From UBA8401 sp041665525 (GTDB lineage: Bacteria > Bacteroidota > Ignavibacteria > UBA10030 > UBA8401): a stretch of 64,000 nucleotides of DNA. The notes below the pieces were generated by a model. It saw only the letters and a list, made by a program, of their open reading frames with translations. It was not told where the DNA came from and made no database searches. This document shows positions 36,568-44,613 of this stretch, in pieces. How positions within the stretch are numbered: position 1 is the stretch's first letter; each line of letters begins with the position of its first letter. Both the position numbers and the translations under genes were made by a program. The stretch covers positions 170,658 to 234,657 of the forward strand of contig JBAYIS010000003.1 of assembly GCA_041665525.1 (NCBI GenBank). Reading direction: 5' to 3'.

Positions 36568-37851
36568 ATGAAAAAATCCAGCAAGTGGATATATATTATT
36601 ATAATTATAGTTTTCCACACTCTTTTATTAAAAGGGCAATGGATTTCTCAAAAAGGTAGTTTGCCATCATTTTTAGGAGGACTTAAAATTGATTCATGTG
36701 ATTCATTAACTGCGGTTGTTGCGTTATCTCCTTCAATGATACTCCGATCCCTTGATGGCGGAAAAGTATGGTCAAAAATAGGATCATATAGCGCAATTGA
36801 TATTTCCATGGTAGATAGTTCTCATATATGGATTGGCACATTACAAGGAGATATAATGAGCACTACTAATGGTGGCATAGAATGGATTAGACAATTCCAT
36901 GATCCGACAATAACAACGTATATCATTTATATTAAAATGTTTAGTTTAGGTAGCGGAGTTGCAGTGGGAGAGGGGTTGACGGGTACGTTACCTTTAGTCG
37001 TATTACAGACTAACGACGGTGGTATTCATTGGACTTCAGTAAATGATTCTGCATTTGGTGGTTACTCAGCCGACGCTTGGAGGCGCTTACAATTCAGTTC
37101 ACACTCTACCGGATATGTTTGGCCTTATGGAAAAGATATATCCTCATTATGGAAAACAATAGATGGAGGTGTAACTTGGAATAATTTGCATGTTCCAGGA
37201 AATCTTCAAGTATTAAGATTTTATGATGATACTTTTGGCATTGCATGCTTTAATAATGCTCCAACTACGACGGGTCTCTCTATCCGGCGAACAATTGATG
37301 GGGGAAATACATGGGAAGTTCTTGTTCCCATATTTAATGGTTTTTGGGGAACTGATTTTGAGTTTTGTCCTAACGATGCAAAAAAAATTTGGTTTACTGA
37401 TAATCAAAAATTATTTTTTAGTGTAGATTCTGGAAGATCTTGGGATGAAAACTTTTTAATTAAGGGTACTGATATTATCTTCACCGATTCTTTGAACGGA
37501 TGGGTGATTGGTAACAATGATATCATACATACACAAAACGGTGGTTTGTTATCAATTCACGAATCAGATAACTCGAATCCACTAAAAACTTCTTACATGT
37601 TATTCCAAAACTATCCAAACCCATTTAATCCTACAACGACCATTAAATATTCTCTATTGCAAGATGGTGTCGTACAATTAAGAGTATATGATATGCTTGG
37701 CAGATTAGTGAATGAATTAGAAAATAAAACTAAACGTTCTGGAGATTATTCTGTTGAATTTAATGCAGACAAATTATCCAGTGGAATCTATTTTTATAAA
37801 TTAAATTATGGAAATAATATCCAAGTAAAACGAATGGTTTTTTTAAGATAA
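36568..37851 (+). CDS. T9SS-sorted beta-propeller protein
   Basis: 427 residues: signal peptide, then repeats of the BNR/YCF48 type (SLDGGKVWSKIG, TNGGIEWIRQF, NDGGIHWTSV, IDGGVTWNNL, IDGGNTWEVL, DSGRSWDE), i.e. Asp-x-Gly-x-x-x-Trp blades of a photosynthesis-repair-like or sialidase-like propeller. The last ~80 residues are a type A T9SS sorting domain starting FQNYPNPFNPTT and ending KRMVFLR, so the protein is exported through the type IX system and attached or released at the surface. AT-rich island gene; partner unknown. Confidence 0.88.
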   Translation: MKKSSKWIYIIIIIVFHTLLLKGQWISQKGSLPSFLGGLKIDSCDSLTAVVALSPSMILRSLDGGKVWSKIGSYSAIDISMVDSSHIWIGTLQGDIMSTTNGGIEWIRQFHDPTITTYIIYIKMFSLGSGVAVGEGLTGTLPLVVLQTNDGGIHWTSVNDSAFGGYSADAWRRLQFSSHSTGYVWPYGKDISSLWKTIDGGVTWNNLHVPGNLQVLRFYDDTFGIACFNNAPTTTGLSIRRTIDGGNTWEVLVPIFNGFWGTDFEFCPNDAKKIWFTDNQKLFFSVDSGRSWDENFLIKGTDIIFTDSLNGWVIGNNDIIHTQNGGLLSIHESDNSNPLKTSYMLFQNYPNPFNPTTTIKYSLLQDGVVQLRVYDMLGRLVNELENKTKRSGDYSVEFNADKLSSGIYFYKLNYGNNIQVKRMVFLR

Positions 37852-37875
37852 TACGGTTGATCTAAATCCCAATAA

Positions 37876-39012
37876 CTATTTCTTTCCGTACATAAACATC
37901 AACGGCCGCCACACCCGCTTTGCCCAGGATTGTTCATTGTGCGAACCCAGAGAATCCAGCGTATATTCCAGGTCCTTTCCTTTCTTATATCCTTTCGACT
38001 TTAAGATCTCCGTCATCCTTTTATATCCGCTGATAAGTTCCTTTTCGCGGCCGCCGCAATCGAGATAGATCTTTATGTGTTTTTTACTGCCGGTGTATTC
38101 GCGTACTTCTTTCAGCGTTTTTTCATTGTCAAACCAAAAAGCGGAAGAAACGCAACCCGCCATGCCGAAGACTTGGGGGTGTTTCCAGACAAATAATAAG
38201 GACGACAAACCGCCGAGTGATGAACCGATGACTCCCGTATGTTCCCTGCCCGGCTTTGTTCTATAGGTAGAATCAATCAGCGGTTTTACGACACTAATCA
38301 CAAAATTCATATATGCTGTTCCCAGATCCGTGTCGGAATATTCCGGCAATCGGTCCGGTGAGTTATAGATGCCAACGACGATAATCTCTTCGATTTTCTT
38401 CATCTTAATAAGGCTGTCCGCCACTTCATCCACCCGCCAGTCGTGTCCGGTAAATGCTGTGGAAGGGTCGAAAATGTTTTGCCCGTCGTGCATGTACAGT
38501 ACGGGATAGAATTTCTTCGGGTTCTTCTCATAGGATGGTGGTAACCAAACGATAATATCCCTCGCATGAATGAGTCCTTCGCCCCGGAGCTGTCGATGAT
38601 AATCCACTTTTCCTCGAATGGCCTGTTCCGGTTTTTTCGGTAGGATAGAACGTTTCCAAAATAAAGGGCGGAGAATCACTATGGTGTCTTTCGTTACTTC
38701 AATGAATGTGTTTTGCGGAATTGCACTGCTGTCATATATCGCTTCCGATTCCCAGGAACCTGCAGTCACTTTGAATTCCAGAAGTGCACCTTTCTTCACG
38801 GATACGGCAATTTTCCAAAGAGAATCGTTCACTTTCTTTAATGCAACAGCAGAAGGATTCCAGTTTCCGAGTTCCGGAAGGTTCCCTGCGATAAACACTG
38901 TATTTTGCGAATCGCGCGCATCACCGGTCAATTCAACTGCAATCGTCACGTTCAACATTTGTGCGCTTGCACAATGAACAAACAGCATCAGCAGTATTCC
39001 GGACATTCTCAT
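37876..39012 (-). CDS. Secreted esterase with N-terminal CBM20-like domain
   Basis: 378 residues. Signal peptide (MRMSGILLMLFVHCASAQ), then a beta-sandwich resembling a starch-binding CBM20 domain (FIAGNLPELGNWNPSAVALK, residues ~40-110), then an alpha/beta hydrolase of the esterase D/Fes type with VLYMHDGQNIFDP and nucleophile motif GVIGSSLGGLSS near residue 255. Possible acid and base are in DCGGREKE and LGSHNEQSW. Similar proteins act on feruloyl, acetyl or siderophore esters; substrate unknown. Confidence 0.85.
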   Translation of the reverse strand: MRMSGILLMLFVHCASAQMLNVTIAVELTGDARDSQNTVFIAGNLPELGNWNPSAVALKKVNDSLWKIAVSVKKGALLEFKVTAGSWESEAIYDSSAIPQNTFIEVTKDTIVILRPLFWKRSILPKKPEQAIRGKVDYHRQLRGEGLIHARDIIVWLPPSYEKNPKKFYPVLYMHDGQNIFDPSTAFTGHDWRVDEVADSLIKMKKIEEIIVVGIYNSPDRLPEYSDTDLGTAYMNFVISVVKPLIDSTYRTKPGREHTGVIGSSLGGLSSLLFVWKHPQVFGMAGCVSSAFWFDNEKTLKEVREYTGSKKHIKIYLDCGGREKELISGYKRMTEILKSKGYKKGKDLEYTLDSLGSHNEQSWAKRVWRPLMFMYGKK

Positions 39013-39065
39013 AAGTATTTTGCTGTTGTGACTGTGAAATGATAGGAAATTATTTCCCGTTATCC

Positions 39066-39103
39066 AAAAATAAAAAATCCGCCCTGCAGGATGCAGGACG
39101 GAT
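39066..39103 (-). terminator. Strong terminator at the end of the cytochrome cluster
   Basis: Minus-strand hairpin of 12 bp (ATCCGTCCTGCA/TGCAGGGCGGAT, with one G-U pair, 3-nt loop; 39077-39103) followed by TTTTTTATTTTT. Lies 42 bp beyond the stop of the 39145 gene. Confidence 0.9.
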
Positions 39104-39144
39104 TGTTGGATATAGGAGGAGGTGTTGCTGTTGTGTGCGATAGA

Positions 39145-40224
39145 TTATTTCCGCATTTCAGAGATAGAAGCGCGTAACAGACCATTTGCATACTTGGTGT
39201 TATGAATACCTTCGCTCAGATCATGCTCTAACAGGAAATAATTCCAGATTGCGCCGGCATGCCGGGCAAGAACTGTTTTGCCTGACTTCGGTGTATTCGC
39301 AACTGTATCAACCCATCCTTGAGCAACAAGAAGTGTTCTCAAAGTGTCCATGTTCGCCTTCACTTCAGTCATTTTACCGTTATAATCCAGCGATGTCAGC
39401 GGTGCTGCGCTATGGCAATCAGTAATATTGCAACCAGTGAGGTTATCGCCTTCTTCTTCATTGCCGATCATCATGGTATGGCCGCCGGTCAAATCGCCAG
39501 CTGCATCAGCCATATGACAAGTTTTGCAACCGTCAGTTTTCAGTTTTGCTGCGTTGGTATGCGGCGAATTATTGTAGGTGTAACCGGGCCATTCGAATCC
39601 GCCCTCTCCCATCAACACTTGTCCCTGCACGCCGTAATGTGAATACCAGCGGGAAGGAATTTTAATGGAATCTGTTGCGCCAATTTTGGCAATATCCAAT
39701 TTTGTTGATTGAGTGCGGGGATGATGGCACGATACGCAAAGGTTACCCTTGCCATAATCAAATGTAGCATCTGCCACGCCTGTGATATTGGAGAACAGCG
39801 TAACAGGAGCAACTGTACGGAGCGAGAAATCTCCGTTCTTGTGCGGTGAATGGCACGCAAAGCAACCGACCGGTGTCGTGTTGTTGTTCGCAACCAGCGT
39901 TACGCCGAGTTGTTTTTTCACATAACCTTCAGTGGTATGGCATTCTGCGCAACTGGTTCTATTTTCGAATGCGGTTCCGCCGACAGCATGTTTGGATTTT
40001 GCATATTGGAACGTTGCAGCTGCTTTATACAGCGTTGTATCCGTATCCGGATTATGACACGTAGCGCACTTTAAATCCGCTTTGAAGCCTTCGAAGTACA
40101 CAAAGCCTGCGTCTTGTCCTGCAGAGCCTGTTGCACCGTCTTTACCTGCCGGTCCTGCAGGACCTTCGCAAGCAACGAGACCGAAGAGAGCGATAACGGT
40201 TAGAACAGTTAAGATGTTTTTCAC
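39145..40224 (-). CDS. Multiheme c-type cytochrome lipoprotein with collagen-like linker
   Basis: About 359 residues. Signal peptide MKNILTVLTVIALFGLVAC with lipobox LVAC; right after the lipid anchor come six Gly-x-x triplets (GPAGPAGKDGATGSAGQDAG). I count five CXXCH sites (CATCH, CAECH, CFACH, CVSCH, CKTCH) plus CNITDCH, a CX4CH. Start chosen at GTG 40224, eight nt after AAAGGAG; the ATG at 40242 lies before that Shine-Dalgarno. Likely outer-membrane or surface electron carrier. Own promoter and terminator. Confidence 0.85.
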   Translation of the reverse strand: MKNILTVLTVIALFGLVACEGPAGPAGKDGATGSAGQDAGFVYFEGFKADLKCATCHNPDTDTTLYKAAATFQYAKSKHAVGGTAFENRTSCAECHTTEGYVKKQLGVTLVANNNTTPVGCFACHSPHKNGDFSLRTVAPVTLFSNITGVADATFDYGKGNLCVSCHHPRTQSTKLDIAKIGATDSIKIPSRWYSHYGVQGQVLMGEGGFEWPGYTYNNSPHTNAAKLKTDGCKTCHMADAAGDLTGGHTMMIGNEEEGDNLTGCNITDCHSAAPLTSLDYNGKMTEVKANMDTLRTLLVAQGWVDTVANTPKSGKTVLARHAGAIWNYFLLEHDLSEGIHNTKYANGLLRASISEMRK

Positions 40225-40247
40225 TGTTTTAACTCCTTTCATTAATG

Positions 40248-40348
40248 AAGTGTGTTGTTCCTTTTTAGTGAATATTGGCTTACCGTTAATTGAGATAAGT
40301 CAAACTTGTTTTAAAAACTACCATTTCATCGGCAAATTATGTGCCGAA
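40248..40348 (-). promoter_or_regulatory. Leader and operator-like elements of the 39145 cytochrome gene
   Basis: Contains ACAACACACTT (minus strand, 40248-40258) just before the ribosome binding site, and an 18-bp element GGCAAATTATGTGCCGAA (40331-40348) centred on the palindrome CGGCA-N7-TGCCG. Both recur ahead of the 43889 cytochrome gene, so they look like a shared leader and operator. Rest of 40225-40588: no gene seen. Confidence 0.5.
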
Positions 40349-40507
40349 GAAAAGAGGCAAAAATGTTGAATTTTCCCACATGGCTCCGTTCAATTTCTTA
40401 AGGTTGCAACTGATTCTTAAAGTAATTTTGCATTAATGAGAGCATGAAACGACAAAATGCTCTGTATTCATTGGAGAAAAATCATACTAAAGTCTCTGAT
40501 AAAACAA

Positions 40508-40536
40508 AAAAGTCCTGATTTAAACAGGACTTTTTC
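40508..40536 (-). terminator. Rho-independent terminator
   Basis: AAAAAGTCCTG/CAGGACTTTTT, 11-bp stem with 7-nt loop; T-tract on either strand, but positioned to end the four-gene cytochrome/barrel operon whose last stop is at 40589. Confidence 0.88.
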
Positions 40537-40588
40537 GTTCGCTTACATCGATATGAATTTAGAAAATGCATAGGCATTAATCTATCGT

Positions 40589-41401
40589 TTAATCAATTTT
40601 CCCATTAATGTGTTTTGAAGGATTGATGATAGCCATACTTGCGTTAACAACTGCACCATGACATGACGAACAATCCGCCGTTACCGAAACGAAAGTATGT
40701 CCGGAAACAGGAAATGCTTTTTCCTTAGTGGTTGATTTTGTCGCATCTCCGTGACAAGTACCGCACGCAACCGCAGTACTCGAAGTATCGGTCCAGGTCA
40801 TGGTACGATTGAGATTGCCACCGTTGAAATTACCGTGACAGTAAGTATTGGCACACGATACGTTGGACGCATTATAGATCGCATTGGAACGATACATCGA
40901 TAGTGTGGTATCGAACCGTACTTCTGCCTTCGAATCAGAACCAAGATGTCCGGTTGCAGCAACTGTTGAAGGAACCGCATGGCATGTAGAGCATGCGACA
41001 TCAGCACCGAGTGTTCCCTGCGTTACATGCTTTTGATGCGCTCCCACAGTTCTGATTGTGCTATTCGTATTTCCCAGCAGATCCTTCCATTGCACTTCCA
41101 CATCGCTCGCATGACACGTTCCGCAATATTCCGGTCCATTTGGTTTTGAGTGGCAGGTCAGACAGGTTTGCCCTGCGGTCCCGCCATCATACGCAAAGCC
41201 GTGGCAGCTTTTACATGTTTGTGTATTCCATCCATTATTTTGCAGGAGTTTCTGGTGGGACTGTTCAGATGCTGCATTTGCAAAACCAACTCCATGAACG
41301 GAAAGGTTTCCCTGCGCAGGATTCTTATCGTCCTGCACTTCACTGCAGCCGACCAGCATCAGACCGAAAATCAAAACGACGAGAGGAGTAAATTTTTTCA
41401 T
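40589..41401 (-). CDS. Multiheme cytochrome lipoprotein of the CxxxxCH/CXXCH type
   Basis: About 270 residues; lipobox MLVGC in signal MKKFTPLVVLIFGLMLVGC. Six CXXCH sites plus one CX4CH (CANTYCH) followed ~32 residues later by CGTCH: this pairing is the Geobacter CxxxxCH...CXXCH family signature (TIGR01904-like) of outer-surface cytochromes. Starts at ATG 41401, overlapping the 14-heme gene by 4 bp. Part of barrel/14-heme/7-motif operon; probably the outer-face partner of the porin. Confidence 0.88.
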   Translation of the reverse strand: MKKFTPLVVLIFGLMLVGCSEVQDDKNPAQGNLSVHGVGFANAASEQSHQKLLQNNGWNTQTCKSCHGFAYDGGTAGQTCLTCHSKPNGPEYCGTCHASDVEVQWKDLLGNTNSTIRTVGAHQKHVTQGTLGADVACSTCHAVPSTVAATGHLGSDSKAEVRFDTTLSMYRSNAIYNASNVSCANTYCHGNFNGGNLNRTMTWTDTSSTAVACGTCHGDATKSTTKEKAFPVSGHTFVSVTADCSSCHGAVVNASMAIINPSKHINGKID

Positions 41402-42612
41402 TGTACGTTCGCTCCATGACAATATCCGCAGAAGTTCTGACCGGCTTTTCCGTTCGGCCGTGCATTCGCATCCGTGTGGCAGACAAAACAGTTGGAAGCT
41501 GCATCGTCATGCCAATCACCCTCCGCATCCCTCATAAATCCTATGGCATGTGTCTTCGGGTTCGTTCCCTTTATCCCATCGTTGTCTGCATGGCAGGTGA
41601 TGCAGGTTGGATCGCCCCCTTGAGTGTCGTGGCACGACGCGCAGCTTTGAATATCGCGTTTTGCCAGAGTTGCATGCATCCCGCCGCCGGAGCCGACACC
41701 GAATGTCGTGAATCCAAATTGTTCATGGCTCGTTGGTACAGCGCCGCCTAAGGCTGCGCTGCCGTTCATGTGGCAATCACTGCAAAAGGTCTGCTGTCGG
41801 TGACAGGTCTGACAGTCGGCAGAGCGTCCTTTCGCGTCGATGCCGTGTGTAAATTTGTAGTTCAGATCGTGAACATTCTGTGCAGCCATTGCCGAGGGGG
41901 CGTCATTCCCGAATTTCCGCGGAGACATCATACCGGTCTTTTCGAACTTCGAGAGTTTCGTCAGATTTGTTCCATCGTGACATTCCATGCAGGTCGATTC
42001 TGTATGGCAGCTTTGACAGTTTGCATCGAATGTCCGTCCGTTCATTACACGGGAATGTTCACGTTTAAAATTCGCCACAGTATGCGAGGCAGGGCGCAGT
42101 GCCGTAAGATTTGTATGGCACGCTTCACATTGATTGGATGCTTTCACGTTGTTATGGCAAGTGTTGCATGTTGCCATCGAAGGATTGTTTGACGCTTCAG
42201 CAAAATCCGTTTTATCCATACCGGCGTGACAGGTGATACATTCCACTTTCTGATCCACCACATGTTTTTGATGATCAAAGAGAATCTCTCTGACCGGATT
42301 CGGTAGTGCAACAGGATTGTTCTCATCCGTATGGCAGAATCCGCACGTTTCGTTCACTTCTTGTTCGTGGCAGGATTGGCACTCCGTGTGTGTTGGCAGC
42401 ATCTTTTCGGATGCGTTTTGTGTCAGTTTTTCCGGAGTATGACAGGAGGAACATTCGATCCCTGCCGTGGCATGTGTACTGTGCGAAAATTTCAGCACTT
42501 GTTTTTTGTCGACTGGCGCATCGTCGCTTGCCACAGCACTGCTGCGGTTGATAAAGACCAGCGCGATCATGGCAGTAACAATAGAAGCTATCAGGAGGCT
42601 TTTTTTCATCAT
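41398..42612 (-). CDS. 14-heme c-type cytochrome, periplasmic
   Basis: About 404 residues; signal anchor MKKSLLIASIVTAMIALVF then SSA. Fourteen CXXCH motifs, mostly in pairs with extra His residues (FSHSTHATAGIECSSCH, FDHQKHVV) suited to bis-His hemes of the cytochrome c3/c7 class. Starts at ATG 42612 with a 4-bp overlap with the barrel gene. By analogy with porin-cytochrome conduits it is the periplasmic cytochrome that plugs into the barrel. Confidence 0.88.
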   Translation of the reverse strand: MMKKSLLIASIVTAMIALVFINRSSAVASDDAPVDKKQVLKFSHSTHATAGIECSSCHTPEKLTQNASEKMLPTHTECQSCHEQEVNETCGFCHTDENNPVALPNPVREILFDHQKHVVDQKVECITCHAGMDKTDFAEASNNPSMATCNTCHNNVKASNQCEACHTNLTALRPASHTVANFKREHSRVMNGRTFDANCQSCHTESTCMECHDGTNLTKLSKFEKTGMMSPRKFGNDAPSAMAAQNVHDLNYKFTHGIDAKGRSADCQTCHRQQTFCSDCHMNGSAALGGAVPTSHEQFGFTTFGVGSGGGMHATLAKRDIQSCASCHDTQGGDPTCITCHADNDGIKGTNPKTHAIGFMRDAEGDWHDDAASNCFVCHTDANARPNGKAGQNFCGYCHGANVQ

Positions 42613-43889
42613 AACCAATTCAATTGTTCGCTGAACCAATAGTTCAATTTAAGGAATATACGCATATCACTTTTATACTGCGGATTGCTCATCCATTGCA
42701 CCTGCAAGTCCGAGGAGAGTAATCGGTCCGGACGATAGTTGACGCCGACGGTCCCGTTCACAACATCACTGGACGGGTCATTCTTCGAAAGTTTGTATGT
42801 CGCATATCCAATTGCGCACATCGGAGTCAGTTTCTGATCCATCATCGGATAAACCGCTTGAACAGATATTCCGTTCAGCTCTCCTGCATATCCAAAATTC
42901 TGCGTATAGACGGCAGAGAACATGTCATACGTCCCCCCCACGACCAATCGCTGGCTATTGTCGTCCACATACTCAACATTGGCAAACCGCGCATAGACAA
43001 ACGTTTTTGCGAGCGGCCTGTATTCCACCCCCCCTTCGATCTCTTTTGTGCTGTTGATATTAAACACCGAGAAGATAGAATTGTATGCCACTCTCGGTTG
43101 TCGATAAATATATTCCGCCGTCACATTCAGTTCCGGCATTATACCCACGCGGGCGAACGTTTGCAATTTGGAGATCTCTTCAGAATGGAAATCAAAATCC
43201 GTTTTTGCCTGTACGGTGAATTGTTTTTCAAGCTGATATTCCACATCCAACGATGCCAATTCCTCTTCATTCGGCCGGCTGTTGACAACTATTGAATAAG
43301 GATTGAAAAGTGAATCCAACCGAAGCGCCGTATACGGTTTGCGCTGCCAGCGTTTGTTCATGTAACTGAGTCCGACGATCGCTTCTTCCGTCGCCGCATA
43401 CGTTACCTGTCCGCCGAACAAACCATTCGTGCCGATATAGTTCTTCCTGATGTCGCGTGATTGGATCACATTGGAACCTCCATACCCGGTCACTGCCAGG
43501 GTCCTATCCAGGAACCGAGCCGTACCGGAAACACCATCGATCAATCCGTTGCCAACACCCGCAAAAACAAATTGGCGGCCTGCAGTGACATCTGCAATGC
43601 CGCCTAGATTCTTCATCTTCAATAAAAAGGAATTGACGCGTAACTCTGGATCGGTCTCGATGCTGGAGCCGAAATCGTTCGACACCATCGCGTTCATGTT
43701 GAAGGTATAGGTTTCCGTTGCCGCATTCACATAAATATTCTCATATGCTCTGAGCAACATCATCTTCGCCTGTGCAGAATCCCTTCCTTCAAATCCATAG
43801 ACCGACGTTGTCAACCGGCCGGTCATCAGCTGCGCCGAAGCGCTGACCGAGAGCAAGACGAGACCGATGTAAAGTTTGCGTATCATCAT
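42609..43889 (-). CDS. Beta-barrel (porin-like) protein of the cytochrome conduit
   Basis: 426 residues with a signal peptide (SVSASA|QLM) and a strand-rich mature part with alternating aromatic and polar residues to a terminal NYWFSEQLNWL, ending in aromatics as outer-membrane porins do. No close match recognised to MtrB or OmbB by eye. Its start overlaps the upstream cytochrome stop (TAATG) and its stop overlaps the 14-heme gene, so stoichiometric synthesis with cytochromes is expected. Confidence 0.75.
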   Translation of the reverse strand: MMIRKLYIGLVLLSVSASAQLMTGRLTTSVYGFEGRDSAQAKMMLLRAYENIYVNAATETYTFNMNAMVSNDFGSSIETDPELRVNSFLLKMKNLGGIADVTAGRQFVFAGVGNGLIDGVSGTARFLDRTLAVTGYGGSNVIQSRDIRKNYIGTNGLFGGQVTYAATEEAIVGLSYMNKRWQRKPYTALRLDSLFNPYSIVVNSRPNEEELASLDVEYQLEKQFTVQAKTDFDFHSEEISKLQTFARVGIMPELNVTAEYIYRQPRVAYNSIFSVFNINSTKEIEGGVEYRPLAKTFVYARFANVEYVDDNSQRLVVGGTYDMFSAVYTQNFGYAGELNGISVQAVYPMMDQKLTPMCAIGYATYKLSKNDPSSDVVNGTVGVNYRPDRLLSSDLQVQWMSNPQYKSDMRIFLKLNYWFSEQLNWL

Positions 43890-44404
43890 TATCCTTTCGG
43901 CATCGGATGTTTAATTTCCTCGAATGATTTCTTGAAATCAAAATCCTTAACGGGATGCATCTTCGGTGTATGGCAGGTGACGCACAGTTTTTCTCCGCCG
44001 TTCAGTATCATGCCTGCGGCAACTGCTTTTTCCTTATTCTCCGGCTTGTTATGAATAGCCTTATATCCAGATGCTGCTCCGTGGCACGCTTCACATTGAA
44101 CGCCCAATTCCGGCTTGAATGATTTATCGGCTGCTTCGCCGTAACCGGTGGTATGGCATTCGAGACATTCTTTTGCTGCGGTCGGGTCGCCTGCGATCTT
44201 CTTCGCCGCTGCAAATTCTTTTGCTTTATCGCTTTTCAACACAGTGAATGCTTCAGCATGTTTTGATTTTTTCCAGACTTCCACCTGTTTCCCTTGTTTC
44301 GGAAGATTATGGCACGCACAGGTATTCACACCGACAAATTTATTTTGTGCAATCAGCGGAAGGGCAAAGATGAAGAGTATTGCAACAAGCGTATATCGTT
44401 TCAT
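43889..44404 (-). CDS. Small c-type cytochrome with a CXCH site (cytochrome c554-like)
   Basis: 171 residues, signal peptide ending PLIAQ. FVGVNTCACH then VEVWKKSKHAEAF matches the start of cytochrome c554-type domains, where a CXXCH normally stands; here one residue is missing, giving CACH. Three normal sites follow (CLECH, CEACH, CVTCH). Strong AAAGGAG seven nt before ATG 44404. First gene of the barrel operon; probably a soluble periplasmic shuttle. Whether the first site carries heme is unknown. Confidence 0.85.
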   Translation of the reverse strand: MKRYTLVAILFIFALPLIAQNKFVGVNTCACHNLPKQGKQVEVWKKSKHAEAFTVLKSDKAKEFAAAKKIAGDPTAAKECLECHTTGYGEAADKSFKPELGVQCEACHGAASGYKAIHNKPENKEKAVAAGMILNGGEKLCVTCHTPKMHPVKDFDFKKSFEEIKHPMPKG

Positions 44405-44419
44405 TTGATGTCTCCTTTA

Positions 44420-44474
44420 AAGTGTGTTGTGAAGATAAGAAAACTAGGAACAAATTGACAAATGATGTGCCGAA
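44420..44474 (-). promoter_or_regulatory. Leader and operator-like elements of the barrel/cytochrome operon
   Basis: ACAACACACTT (44420-44430) before AAAGGAG, and GACAAATGATGTGCCGAA (44457-44474), matching the element upstream of the 39145 gene at 16 of 18 positions. A TTGTCA/TTATCT pair with 17-bp spacing (44437-44465 region) could be the promoter overlapping it. Confidence 0.5.
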
Positions 44475-44613
44475 AAATAAGAAGATATTTTCCTCAAATT
44501 TTGCGTTCCACAGGCACATTCCTTCCTACGTATGAGAAAACGCACAAAATCTACTTGCAGAGGTAAGAAGGAACCGGATAAATTCGTCTTCAAAGACTGA
44601 TCGATTTTACTCT

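Noticed and set aside
40225..40242. ATG at 40242 as start of the 6-site cytochrome
   Set aside because: The Shine-Dalgarno AAAGGAG lies after it; GTG 40224 has the correct spacing and a clean lipoprotein signal.
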